A stretch of DNA of 64,000 bases from Roseiarcus sp963822215 (GTDB lineage: Bacteria > Pseudomonadota > Alphaproteobacteria > Rhizobiales > Beijerinckiaceae): contig CAWGGX010000004.1 in NCBI GenBank assembly GCA_963822215.1, positions 1-64,000 of the forward strand, written 5' to 3'. The notes beneath the pieces were generated by a model. That model was not told the DNA's origin. It ran no database searches and saw nothing but the letters and a program-made list of their open reading frames with translations. Shown here piece by piece: positions 18,816 to 26,663 of this stretch (position 1 is its first letter; every line of letters starts with the position of its first letter). The translations under genes were made by a program, and so were the position numbers.

Positions 18816-20125
18816 GGCTCGTCGCTATTTCAAGTGGGTGAATTGGCCAGGACGTCTCCGGCGATGAGGTAGACGATGGCTTTGAGATTTCGCTTGGTCC
18901 GGTAGCCTTTGGCCTTGCGCTTGGCGGCCTGGACGTTGCCGTTGATGGCTTCGAGGACGCCGTTGGAAAGGCCGGTGGCGATTGATCTGAGAATGCCCTC
19001 GGCCTTGGCCATGATCGTCTTGGCCAATCGTTTCATCGGGCCGAGATCGCAGACCTGAACCCAGGTGTTCCAGCGATCGAGGAAGCGTCGGGCGGTCTTG
19101 GCGTCCATCGTGAACAGCTGTTGCAGGTTCATGCGGATTTGCATCGCCTGGATCGTGTCCAGGTTCAGCGCTTCCAATCGAGACAGCGCCTCCTTTTCCT
19201 CCAGCGTCAGATGATCGACGTTCTTCAGGAAGATGTAGCGCCGGCCCTTGATCTGGAAATTATTCTTCGCCTCCTGACGCCGCACTTCGTCGACGGCCTC
19301 GTTGGCGAGTTTGATGACGTGGAACTTGTCGAACGTGATCTCGGCGTTGTCGAAATTCGCCTTGATCCCCGCTTCGAACGCCGCCCCCATGTCGATGCTG
19401 GCGTCGGTGACCGCCTCGCGCTTGCCGCCATGCGCCTCCAGGAAATCGGCGAATTCCTTCACCGTCGCGGCGTCCTTGCCGTCGGCCACGTAGACGACTT
19501 TGCGCTGCGCCATGTCGACGAACAGGCTGATGTAATCGTGGCCGCGCCGCGCCGAGGTTTCGTCGGCGGCGATGCGCCGCACCTCAGACAAATCCAGCGC
19601 CTCCACCGCCTGCCACACGGAATGGTCGACGATCCGCCACAAGCGCGTGTCGTGCTCGCCGAGCCGCTTGGCCGCATTCGCGATCGGCATCGCCTTGGCC
19701 AGCGCCAGCACGTAGGCCTCGAACAACAACGTGAACCCGGAACCCGCTCGAGCCCATGGCGTGGCGGCCTTGCGCACTCCGCATTTCGGACAGCGCACGC
19801 GCGGCACACGAGCGTGCAACAGCGTGCGATGCTGGAAGAAGTCCAGATGCCGCCACGTCTCGTCCTTCGTGTCGTGAACCGCGCAACCCTCGCCGCCGCA
19901 CTCCGCGCAGGCGAACCGGCTCCCGCGCCCAAAATCCACGTACAAATCGAGCCGGCCATCCGAGATCGCAAACTCGGCTCGCGTCACCATCCAAGGCGAC
20001 TTCAACCCAAGGGCCAACTGGAAAAGATCGGTGTCTCGCATCGCCCCACGATAAACTCGATCCCAACCAATCGCTCCCCAAGCCAACCCAAAACCAGCCT
20101 TACCCACTCAATTGAGCGAGGAGCC
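18816..20125 (-). mobile_element. ISL3-family insertion sequence, complete
   Basis: 1310 bp. The imperfect terminal inverted repeats begin GGCTCGTCGCTATTTCAAGT on the left and GGCTCCTCGCTCAATTGAGT (complement) on the right. The element is flanked by the 8-bp direct repeat TAAGTTAA (18808-18815 and 20126-20133), the duplication size expected for ISL3. It carries one intact transposase. Confidence 0.95.
18830..20041 (-). CDS. ISL3-family transposase
   Basis: 403 residues from ATG 20041 (MRDTDLFQLALGL), the canonical family N-terminus; an in-frame GTG start at 20107 would add 22 residues. The zinc-finger region is CAECGGEGC and then CPKCGVR. The DDE domain shows ADETSARRGHDYISLFVD, SIDMGAAFEAGI and FDKFHVIKL, and the C-terminus has the family block TGLSNGVLEAINGNVQAAKRKAKGYR. 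It appears intact, in agreement with the undamaged IS ends, so the element may still be active. Confidence 0.95.
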   Translation of the reverse strand: MRDTDLFQLALGLKSPWMVTRAEFAISDGRLDLYVDFGRGSRFACAECGGEGCAVHDTKDETWRHLDFFQHRTLLHARVPRVRCPKCGVRKAATPWARAGSGFTLLFEAYVLALAKAMPIANAAKRLGEHDTRLWRIVDHSVWQAVEALDLSEVRRIAADETSARRGHDYISLFVDMAQRKVVYVADGKDAATVKEFADFLEAHGGKREAVTDASIDMGAAFEAGIKANFDNAEITFDKFHVIKLANEAVDEVRRQEAKNNFQIKGRRYIFLKNVDHLTLEEKEALSRLEALNLDTIQAMQIRMNLQQLFTMDAKTARRFLDRWNTWVQVCDLGPMKRLAKTIMAKAEGILRSIATGLSNGVLEAINGNVQAAKRKAKGYRTKRNLKAIVYLIAGDVLANSPT

Positions 20126-20250
20126 TAAGTTAAGGCGATCGCGCAAATCGTTCCGCGTGTTAGGCGAATCCAACCCAACTTCATGATAGTCACCTCTCAT
20201 GCAATATTCACGGATCGAGGCGCCAGGCCGCCGACCGACCCAAATTTTGG

Positions 20251-21144
20251 CTAGCTACGGTCGACGTCGGTGAAGCAACTCCAATCCTTGTCCTGCCAAC
20301 CGCGCGCGACCGACTCTTCGAGCTTCATGCGCATCGTCTCCGCGCTTGAAAGTCTCAGCTTCACGTCTCTGGCTGCGTCGATCATCAAATTAACGTCCTT
20401 GAGCCCGCCAGTCGCGGTGAAACCAACTGTATCGAAGTCGCGCTCGCCGATCTTGGTGACGTACTCCCGCGTCGCCGGGTTGGCGAAAAAGCCCGACAGC
20501 ATTTGCTGAACCAGGACCGCCGGAAGGCCAGATTTCTCCGCCCAAGCCAAGGATTGGCCGATCAAATCCAGAGCCGAGGCGCCGAGAAAATTTGCGATCA
20601 GCTTTGCAATCGACGCCTGACTTGGACGTTCGCCGACAACGAATATCAACGACGCATAGGCCGCGATGACGGATCGTGAGGCCTCTATGCGCTCGGCGTC
20701 GCCAGCAACGAAGGTCAACAATTGAGCCGCCACGGCGACGGGCCCCCGTCCAACGACCGGACCGGCGATGTAGTAGCGTCCGGCGGCGGCGTGGATCTCG
20801 CCCAGTTCATCGGACAGCGTCGGCGATATGGTGCTTGTGCCGATGTGAACGACGCCGGGCCGCATGCCCGCAAGAATGCCGCCCGGCCCCGACACAACCG
20901 CACGCACTGAGTCGTCGTCGGCCAGGCTCGAAATCACGATATCGGCGTCGGTGGCCGCCGCCGCCGGGGATTCGGCGAGAGTCGCGCCCAGTTCGAGGAG
21001 CGCCGACGCCTTATCGGAAGACCGATTCCAGACGGCAAGCGGATGGCCGGCCCGCCACACGTTGGCGGCCATCGCGGTGCCCATCTTGCCGAGTCCGACG
21101 AAGGCGATCTTCGGTTTTTCTGTCGAGGATTTCATTGCAAACAT
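20251..21144 (-). CDS. NAD(P)-binding 6-phosphogluconate/3-hydroxyisobutyrate dehydrogenase-like protein
   Basis: 297 residues; ATG 21135 is an equally plausible start. The Rossmann motif is KIAFVGLGKMGTAMAANV (G-x-G-x-x-G). The conserved region VVGRGPVAVAAQLLTFVAG and the catalytic Lys block (ASIAKLIANFLGASALDLIGQ) follow. Family members oxidise beta-hydroxyacids or act as imine or glyoxylate reductases; the substrate cannot be deduced. The TetR-type gene upstream on the same strand (gap 232 nt) may regulate it. Confidence 0.9.
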   Translation of the reverse strand: MFAMKSSTEKPKIAFVGLGKMGTAMAANVWRAGHPLAVWNRSSDKASALLELGATLAESPAAAATDADIVISSLADDDSVRAVVSGPGGILAGMRPGVVHIGTSTISPTLSDELGEIHAAAGRYYIAGPVVGRGPVAVAAQLLTFVAGDAERIEASRSVIAAYASLIFVVGERPSQASIAKLIANFLGASALDLIGQSLAWAEKSGLPAVLVQQMLSGFFANPATREYVTKIGERDFDTVGFTATGGLKDVNLMIDAARDVKLRLSSAETMRMKLEESVARGWQDKDWSCFTDVDRS

Positions 21145-21376
21145 CCAATCTTTGCGGGTAACAGCCAGAGCGACAACGCACCTAGTAATCCGACGAATCG
21201 TCGGGTTTCGAAAGTCGGATTGGGCCGTACCGCCGCCGTTTGGAGCCGCCCGAGGCTATCCGTTTGATGTGTTGGGTGTTTGCGAGCTGTGGCGACGACC
21301 TTCGACGAGCCGATATGAGTCGCCCCGTACTCATCACTCGGATTTCGCGGCGCGTCGATCCGATGGGTGAGCCCAG

Positions 21377-22015
21377 CTATGCCCGCGTGAGGCAATGCTG
21401 GACGTAGCCGCGCACCAATTCCGTCAGTTCGAGTTCCAAAGTTTGCGCGTTGACGTCTCCGCCGCCCTCCATCGCCCAGGCGCGAATGACCCCGACAATG
21501 GCCCGCGTCAGCACGTAGAGTCGCTCCGGCGCCATCCCGGTCAAGTCTGCGCCATCGACGGGTGTTTCCTGGCGGCGAAGGAAGTCCGCGATCATCTCGA
21601 CCGGGCGGGTCAGTTCGGACGAATGCCCCTGCGCCATCATGGTCGACAGCAGGGCGCCGCGCAGACGCCGCCGCCCCCCGAAACCTCGGATCATGGCGCG
21701 CATCGCCCTTTGGGTTGCGGTTGTGGGGCTCTCTGAATCCGTGTGTCTCAATGCCCTTTGAACCGACCCCAGCGTCTTGTCGAGTTCCTGGCGCGCCATC
21801 GCGACGAGGATCGCGTTCTTGGTCGAGAAATAGTCGTAGACTGTACCGACTCCGTAACCGGCGACCTCGGCAATTCGCGCGGTCGTTAGCGTCTCCAGGC
21901 CTTGGCTTTCGATCAACCGGGCCGTCGCCTCAAAGATCGCCTCGACGGCTTGGACAGACCATTGCTGCCGAGGCGTCCGTCGCGCGCTGCGGCCGGGCCG
22001 CTTAGTTTGCGCCAT
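21377..22015 (-). CDS. TetR/AcrR-family transcriptional regulator
   Basis: 212 residues. An N-terminal HTH is at about 25-70 (AIFEATARLIESQGLETLTTARIAEVAGYGVGTVYDYFSTKNAIL). The C-terminal ligand domain ends LVRGYVQHCLTRA. A basic N-terminal tail (MAQTKRPGRSARRTPRQQ) precedes the HTH. It is upstream of and co-directional with the dehydrogenase, the likeliest partner. Confidence 0.93.
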   Translation of the reverse strand: MAQTKRPGRSARRTPRQQWSVQAVEAIFEATARLIESQGLETLTTARIAEVAGYGVGTVYDYFSTKNAILVAMARQELDKTLGSVQRALRHTDSESPTTATQRAMRAMIRGFGGRRRLRGALLSTMMAQGHSSELTRPVEMIADFLRRQETPVDGADLTGMAPERLYVLTRAIVGVIRAWAMEGGGDVNAQTLELELTELVRGYVQHCLTRA

Positions 22016-22358
22016 TTTGTGACCTCGTTTCGCAATCTCTGTAGGTCACGCGGCAGTAATTGGCGATCAGGTCCAACGCTCGATGAGAGAAAGACGAGTC
22101 CCAGATATTCCAGATATCTATGTTCGTGCGCCATACCGGGAATCGCCGATGTCCGGTCGCCGACGACGATGACTGCCTCCCGGTTGAGACTGGAGGGCAA
22201 GGATATCCTGGCGCCGAACGACTACGCCTGCGCATGTCTTTCGAGGACCCGAGCCTTTCGCTCAAAGGCTACCGGTCGTCTTGATCTGCGTTGCGCGCAC
22301 CCGGAGGGGACGAAAGGATCCATTCCCGCCATTCATAGTCCCGAACCGGCCCGACGGG
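22016..22358. other. Intergenic region upstream of rplU
   Basis: 343 bases between the tetR-type gene (minus) and the rplU promoter. A minus-strand open frame extends here (21913-22200) but has no recognisable domain and overlaps tetR, so it is not called. Nothing else was recognised. Confidence 0.45.
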
Positions 22359-22387
22359 TTGACTTGAGCCGATTCCGCCCGTATAGC
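22359..22387 (+). promoter_or_regulatory. Candidate sigma-70 promoter of rplU-rpmA
   Basis: TTGACT (22359-22364) and TATAGC (22382-22387) are separated by exactly 17 nt, about 180 nt upstream of the rplU start. The long leader would allow autogenous control, as is common for L21 operons. Called by eye. Confidence 0.5.
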
Positions 22388-22568
22388 CCTGCTCGCTCCA
22401 GCGTGGCCTACCGGCCGCGCTTTTGGTTTTTGCGTGTTTCCTCACGCCGGCCCAAATCCGAGCGTTCGCCCGCGGCGCCGCAAGGGGTCGCGATTTCGGT
22501 CCACTGCAAAGAAGCCGGCCGCGCGGGTCCTCCCGCGTAACGAGCCGGGCGGAACACGGAGAAAAACG

Positions 22569-22886
22569 ATGTTCGCAGTCATCAAGACCGGCGGCAAGCA
22601 GTACACGGTCGCCGCCGACAAAGAGATCACCGTCATGGCCTTGGCCGGCGAAGCCGGCTCCCAGGTCGTTTTCAACGAGGTTCTGGCGCTGTTCGACGGC
22701 GCGACCAACACCATCGGCGCGCCCCATGTGGCGGGCGCGAGCGTCACCGGCGAGATCGTCGAGCAGGCGCGCGGGCCGAAGGTGATCGCGTTCAAGAAGC
22801 GGCGCCGCAAGAATTCGAAGCGCAAGCACGGCCACCGGCAGGATCTGACGATCGTCAAGATTACTGGCATCCAGGCGGGCGCGTAA
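22569..22886 (+). CDS. rplU: 50S ribosomal protein L21
   Basis: 105 residues: MFAVIKTGGKQYTV is the signature N-terminus, FKKRRRKNSKRKHGHRQDLT the rRNA-binding basic stretch. GGAG lies 11 nt before ATG 22569, so upstream in-frame starts are rejected. The order rplU-rpmA with obgE nearby is conserved in bacteria. Confidence 0.98.
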   Translation: MFAVIKTGGKQYTVAADKEITVMALAGEAGSQVVFNEVLALFDGATNTIGAPHVAGASVTGEIVEQARGPKVIAFKKRRRKNSKRKHGHRQDLTIVKITGIQAGA

Positions 22887-22896
22887 GGCTCAAGGC

Positions 22897-22918
22897 GAAC
22901 GAGCGGATTCCCTCGTTC
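22897..22918 (+). terminator. Hairpin between rplU and rpmA
   Basis: GAACGAG / CTCGTTC stem with an 8-nt loop, followed by AGTCTTTTC. It begins 11 nt after rplU and may act as a partial terminator or RNA-processing site. Confidence 0.45.
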
Positions 22919-22992
22919 AGTCTTTTCGGATATAAGGGTTTCAACTTCGCCGCCCTCGAGCGCGGCGCATCAAAGAGTTTCGGAGCAGGACC

Positions 22993-23262
22993 ATGGCTCA
23001 CAAGAAGGCAGGCGGTTCGTCGCGCAACGGTCGCGACTCGGAAGGCCGTCGTCTCGGCGTGAAGAAGTTCGGCGGAGAGCGCGCGCTCGCCGGCAACATT
23101 CTCGTGCGTCAACGCGGAACGAAATTTCATGCCGGTCGCAATGTCGGCATGGGTACGGATCATACCCTGTTCGCCACCGCCGCCGGCGAGGTGTGTTTCG
23201 AGATGAAAGGCGATGGCCGGCAATATGTCAGCGTACGAATTCAACAAGTAGCAGCAGAATAA
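22993..23262 (+). CDS. rpmA: 50S ribosomal protein L27
   Basis: 89 residues: MAHKKAGGSSRNGRDSEGRRLGVKKFGG is the canonical L27 start, without the Firmicute-type N-terminal extension. L27's flexible N-terminus reaches the peptidyl-transferase centre. The ribosome-binding site GGAGCAGG precedes ATG. Confidence 0.98.
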   Translation: MAHKKAGGSSRNGRDSEGRRLGVKKFGGERALAGNILVRQRGTKFHAGRNVGMGTDHTLFATAAGEVCFEMKGDGRQYVSVRIQQVAAE

Positions 23263-23290
23263 AGCGGGGTCGATGACGAGAACCCCGCTT
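23262..23290 (+). terminator. Stem-loop after rpmA
   Basis: Perfect 9-bp stem AAGCGGGGT / ACCCCGCTT with an 11-nt loop, starting at the rpmA stop codon. No U-tract follows, so termination may be weak. Confidence 0.55.
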
Positions 23291-23342
23291 CGGCGACCAG
23301 CCCCCGCGGACGTTCTCGAGACTCCTGGAAAGAAGCTTCGAG

Positions 23343-23432
23343 ATGAGCATGAAAGGCGACAAGCCCTTTCATCCGTCCGGTAAGCCCAGCTTACGAAGGG
23401 GATGCGGCCGCCGCGTCTCCTTCGTCGTTTAA
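23343..23432 (+). CDS. Possible 29-residue basic small protein
   Basis: ATG 23343 to TAA 23432 encodes a Lys/Arg-rich peptide beginning MSMKGDKPFHPSGKPS and ending RRVSFVV. A purine-rich GGAAAGAAG lies upstream and a GC hairpin starts right after the stop codon. It sits between rpmA and the GNAT gene. I do not recognise a family. Evidence is only the start context and the terminator-like end. Confidence 0.3.
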   Translation: MSMKGDKPFHPSGKPSLRRGCGRRVSFVV

Positions 23433-23449
23433 CGCCCCTTTTCGGGGCG
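23433..23449 (+). terminator. Short GC hairpin before the GNAT gene
   Basis: CGCCCC / GGGGCG stem with a TTTTC loop, directly after the TAA of the small open frame and 17 nt before the GNAT start. Confidence 0.4.
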
Positions 23450-23466
23450 GCGTGGCCGGAGCTTCC

Positions 23467-24090
23467 ATGTTTCCCGATCTAACTAGAGACGATGTCTTCC
23501 GACTGGAGACGGCGCGGCTGTGGTTGCGCTGGCCGCGAGCCGCCGACGCCCCAATGATCCATCGCTTCTGCTCGTTGTGGGAGGTCGCCCGCTACACGGC
23601 CCGCATTCCGCATCCCTATCCGCCGGGTTCGGCGGAGCGTTTCATCTACGCTGCGCGCGAGGGCAACGCCTCCGGGCGGGATCTCACGCTGGTGATCACC
23701 CCGAAGAAGGGGAAGCTTGACGCAATCGGCTCGATCAGCCTCGAATCGCGCGGCGCCGATCGGCTGATCCTCGGCTTCGTCCTCACACCGGAGCAGTGGG
23801 GCAAGGGTCTCACCACCGAGGCGACCCGGGCGATCGTCAAGACCGGATTCTCCCTGACCGACTCCGTCGAGATCCTCGCCAACGTGCGGGTCGAGAACGA
23901 GCCATCCCGGTTCGTCCTGGAGACATGCGGCTTCGAGGTCGCCTCGACCGGCTTGAAGGGCGCGCCGGCGCGCGGCGGGCTTGTCGAGTGCCACACCTTT
24001 CGGCTGACCCGCGAGGCCTGGGCGGAGGCGATGGCCGCTCGACGGCAGGCGTTCGACCAGGGGCGCCTGGAAGCGGGTCGCCCGGCATGA
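23467..24090 (+). CDS. GNAT-family N-acetyltransferase (RimJ/RimL-like)
   Basis: 207 residues from ATG 23467, with GGAG about 8 nt upstream. RimJ/RimL-type features: LETARLWLRWPRAADAP at the N-terminus, LILGFVLTPEQWGKGLTTEATRAIV (acetyl-CoA pyrophosphate loop region), and NEPSRFVLETCGFEV near the C-terminus. It would acetylate an amine, classically an N-terminal alpha-amino group. It overlaps obgE by 4 nt (ATGA), so the two are translationally coupled, an arrangement common in Rhizobiales. Confidence 0.92.
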   Translation: MFPDLTRDDVFRLETARLWLRWPRAADAPMIHRFCSLWEVARYTARIPHPYPPGSAERFIYAAREGNASGRDLTLVITPKKGKLDAIGSISLESRGADRLILGFVLTPEQWGKGLTTEATRAIVKTGFSLTDSVEILANVRVENEPSRFVLETCGFEVASTGLKGAPARGGLVECHTFRLTREAWAEAMAARRQAFDQGRLEAGRPA

Positions 24091-25166
24091 AGTTCCTCGA
24101 TCAGGCCCGCGTCTACGTCCGCTCGGGCGACGGCGGCGCGGGCTGCGTATCGTTTCGGCGCGAGAAGTTCATCGAGTTCGGCGGCCCGGACGGCGGCGAC
24201 GGCGGGCGCGGCGGCGACGTCGTGGTCGAATGCGCCGCAGGCCTCAACACGCTGATCGACTTCCGCTACCAGCAGCACTTCAAGGCCAAGACCGGCATCC
24301 ATGGCATGGGCCGGAACCGCGCCGGCGGCCGCGGCGGCGATGTCGTGCTGAAGGTCCCGGTCGGCACCCAGGTGTTCGAGGAAGAGACCGGCGCGATGCT
24401 GGCCGATCTGACCAAGGAGGGCGAACGCGTCGTGGTCGCCCAGGGCGGCAACGGCGGCTTCGGCAACACCCACTTCACCACCTCGACCAACCGCGCGCCT
24501 CGCCACGCCAATCCTGGTCTGCCGGGGATCGAGCGGACCTTGATCCTGCGGCTCAAGCTGATTGCCGACGCCGGCCTCGTCGGACTGCCGAACGCCGGCA
24601 AGTCGACGTTCCTCGCAGCCGTGTCCGCCGCCCGCCCGAAAATCGCCGATTATCCATTCACCACGCTCCATCCGGGGCTCGGCGTGGTCGCCGTCGACGG
24701 GCGCGACTTTGTCCTCGCCGACATTCCCGGTCTGATCGAGGGCGCGCATGAGGGTCACGGTCTCGGCGACCGCTTCCTCGGGCATGTCGAGCGCTGCGGC
24801 GCGCTCGTTCATCTCGTCGACGCGACCGGGGCGAACGGCGGCGCCGACTACCGCACCATCCGGCGCGAACTCATGGCCTACGGTGAAAAGCTCGACGAGA
24901 AGCCCGAGATCGTCGCCCTGTCGAAGGTCGACGCCGTCGACGAGGAGACGCTCGCGCGCCAGGTCGAGCGCCTGAAGCGGGCAATCCGGAGCTACGGGCC
25001 TCCGGTGGACGACGGCGCACGACGCGCCAAGCCCCTCTTGCTGTCGACCGCGACCCATAAAGGGGTGATCGACGTGCTGCGTGCGACGATGGCGGCGATC
25101 AAGGCGGGCCGGGCGGAGGAGTTGTCAGCGGCCGTTGCCGAAGCGCAGCCGTGGTCGCCCGTCTGA
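24087..25166 (+). CDS. obgE: GTPase ObgE/CgtA
   Basis: 359 residues. The Gly-rich Obg fold is at 1-158 (GDGGAGCVSFRREKFIEFGGPDGGDGG). The G domain follows: G1 GLPNAGKST, G3 DIPGLIEGA, G4 SKVD. Obg binds the 50S subunit and couples ribosome assembly to (p)ppGpp. The start overlaps the GNAT stop. The C-terminus is short (SAAVAEAQPWSPV), as in many alphaproteobacteria. Confidence 0.98.
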   Translation: MKFLDQARVYVRSGDGGAGCVSFRREKFIEFGGPDGGDGGRGGDVVVECAAGLNTLIDFRYQQHFKAKTGIHGMGRNRAGGRGGDVVLKVPVGTQVFEEETGAMLADLTKEGERVVVAQGGNGGFGNTHFTTSTNRAPRHANPGLPGIERTLILRLKLIADAGLVGLPNAGKSTFLAAVSAARPKIADYPFTTLHPGLGVVAVDGRDFVLADIPGLIEGAHEGHGLGDRFLGHVERCGALVHLVDATGANGGADYRTIRRELMAYGEKLDEKPEIVALSKVDAVDEETLARQVERLKRAIRSYGPPVDDGARRAKPLLLSTATHKGVIDVLRATMAAIKAGRAEELSAAVAEAQPWSPV

Positions 25167-25254
25167 GGGGCGGGAGGCGGCCCTTCCGCATGTCGCTTTC
25201 CCGCTGCCGCCGAGGCGGCCCATTGGGGGCCCCGCGATCCCGCGGCGCAACAAT

Positions 25255-25500
25255 GCAACCTGGCCGCGACGGTTTTCATGACCCCGTTTCCAGTCCCTGT
25301 TCATTCCCTGTTCCGCCTGCAATCGGGCCGAGAATTCCCTGTTCGGCGCGTCGGCAATTCCCTGTTTCCGTGGGCCCGGGGTCCGCAACCGGCGCGTTGC
25401 AGTCCGACAGCGATCTGATATTGCGAAGGTTTTCGGCGGCGGCGCGAAACGGCCGGCGAAAAATTCCCTGCTAGCAGGGAACTCCAGATCGGCGGGCGGT
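25255..25500 (-). repeat. Dispersed repeat, copy A
   Basis: Reads on the minus strand: a perfect 18-bp palindrome TTCCCTGCTAGCAGGGAA (25464-25481), then several AACAGGGAAT motifs, ending CGCGGCCAGGTTGC. The same layout recurs at 27868-28118 and 58090-58341. The unit is about 250 bp and noncoding. The frameshifted end of cheB runs into this copy and stops at the TAG inside the palindrome. Confidence 0.85.
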
Positions 25501-26652
25501 CCTTCGCGCATAGGCAAACAGACACTGGTGGGCCGGGCAGGTGAACCATCCCCGGCTGTCAGGACTGACTTCGTGTCCGGAACTTGACGATCTCGGAGGC
25601 GATCTGTGCAAGCGGAACGATCTTGTCGGCCGCGCCGAGCGCGATCGCCTCTCCTTCGGCATGCCAAAGACGACGCACGACTCTTCGTTTTGGGCGACCG
25701 TCGCGGCGCCCGCCTTCTTCATTTCCAGCAAGCCCCTTGCGCCGTCGTCGCCCATCCCGGTCATAATGATCCCGACCGCGTTGGCGCCCGCGTATTGCGC
25801 GGCGGAGCGAAACAGCACGTCGACCGACGGACGATGGCGAGAGACGAGCGGGCCGTCCTTGACGGCGACGTGATAACGCGCGCCGCTTCGCTGCAAGAGG
25901 GTGTGGCGATTGCCCGGCGCGATGAGCGCCCTGCCGGAGATCACCTGATCGCCGTCCTCGGCCTCCTTGATGTCGATCTGGCAGAGGCCGTCGAGGCGCT
26001 TGGCGAAGGCGGCGGTGAATTTCTCCGGCATATGCTGGACGATGACGATGCCGGGACTGTCGGGCGGCAGCGACATCAGCACTTCGCGCAGCGACTCGGT
26101 TCCGCCCGTGGACGCGCCGATGCAGACCACCTGTTCGGTCGTGCGCGACAGCGAGCGCGTCGGCAGTGGCGGCGGCATCATGACGTCGGCAGTCAGCTTC
26201 TTCTGTGTCTCAACGCCGAGGTGCGATCGTTTGCGCAGCGAAGCGCGCGCCGCCGCCCGTACCGCATCGGTGATGCGAATGCGCGATTCGGTCAGGAATT
26301 GCCGCGTGTCGAGGCGCGGCTTCTGAATGACCTCGACCGCGCCGGCCTCCAGCGCCTCGAACAGAAGGTTCGAACCCGGCTCGAGCAGAGTCGAGCACAG
26401 CACGCACGGGATCGGCCGCTGCGCCATCAGCTTGCGCAGGAAAGTGATGCCATCCATACGCGGCATCTCGACGTCGAGGATGATGACGTCGGGGACCTCT
26501 TCCTGGATGCGCTGCGCCGCGACGAACGGATCCGACGCCGTCGCCATGACTTCGAGATCGGGCGTGTCGGCGACGATGGACGTCAGACTCTGCCGCACCG
26601 ACGCAGAATCGTCGACAATCAGCACGCGGACTCTTTTCGCTTCGGCGTTCAC
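25471..26652 (-). CDS. cheB: Chemotaxis protein-glutamate methylesterase CheB, C-terminus frameshifted
   Basis: N-terminal receiver (VLIVDDSASVRQ; phospho-Asp in IILDVEMPRMDG) and C-terminal methylesterase with Ser in CIGASTGGTESL, His in VIVQHMPEKF and Asp in IIMTGMGDDGARG. CheB demethylates receptors and resets adaptation. At about 25650 an extra AG (GAGAGG) shifts the frame after FGMPKE. Without it the protein continues AIALGAADKIVPLAQIA and ends at TGA 25559, the normal CheB end. As read, the last 30 or so residues are replaced by about 58 unrelated ones running into the dispersed repeat. The start is 11 nt after cheR. All catalytic residues precede the shift. Confidence 0.9.
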   Translation of the reverse strand: MNAEAKRVRVLIVDDSASVRQSLTSIVADTPDLEVMATASDPFVAAQRIQEEVPDVIILDVEMPRMDGITFLRKLMAQRPIPCVLCSTLLEPGSNLLFEALEAGAVEVIQKPRLDTRQFLTESRIRITDAVRAAARASLRKRSHLGVETQKKLTADVMMPPPLPTRSLSRTTEQVVCIGASTGGTESLREVLMSLPPDSPGIVIVQHMPEKFTAAFAKRLDGLCQIDIKEAEDGDQVISGRALIAPGNRHTLLQRSGARYHVAVKDGPLVSRHRPSVDVLFRSAAQYAGANAVGIIMTGMGDDGARGLLEMKKAGAATVAQNEESCVVFGMPKERRSRSARPTRSFRLHRSPPRSSSSGHEVSPDSRGWFTCPAHQCLFAYARRTARRSGVPC

Positions 26653-26663
26653 GTTCGCACCCT

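Larger units (their letters stand above)
17733..20184 (-). pseudogene. Secreted CrtC/AttH-like lipocalin-fold protein, interrupted by ISL3
   Basis: The 3' part (18815 down to 17733) encodes about 360 residues with CrtC/AttH motifs: SDYFEWWYFDG, GGSGYHDHNLGN and DEWWWGRG. The 5' part lies on the far side of the ISL3 element: ATG 20184 with GAGAGG upstream encodes MKLGWIRLTRGTICAIA. Removing the IS and one 8-bp duplication joins 17 codons exactly in frame to LTYASCVAPSHARADEQ, restoring a full signal peptide with an A-R-A cleavage site. The insertion thus cuts the signal peptide at codon 18. A GTG start at 18797 could give a leaderless cytosolic product. Relatives hydrate or bind carotenoid- or lipid-like molecules; the substrate is unknown. 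Confidence 0.85.

Noticed and set aside
21913..22200. Minus-strand frame overlapping the tetR-type start
   Set aside because: Overlaps the HTH-coding region in another frame, has no recognisable domain and no supporting start signal.
23646..25058. 470-residue minus-strand frame opposite obgE
   Set aside because: Pure shadow of ObgE; composition is repetitive Ala/Arg/Val/Gly with no recognisable domain.
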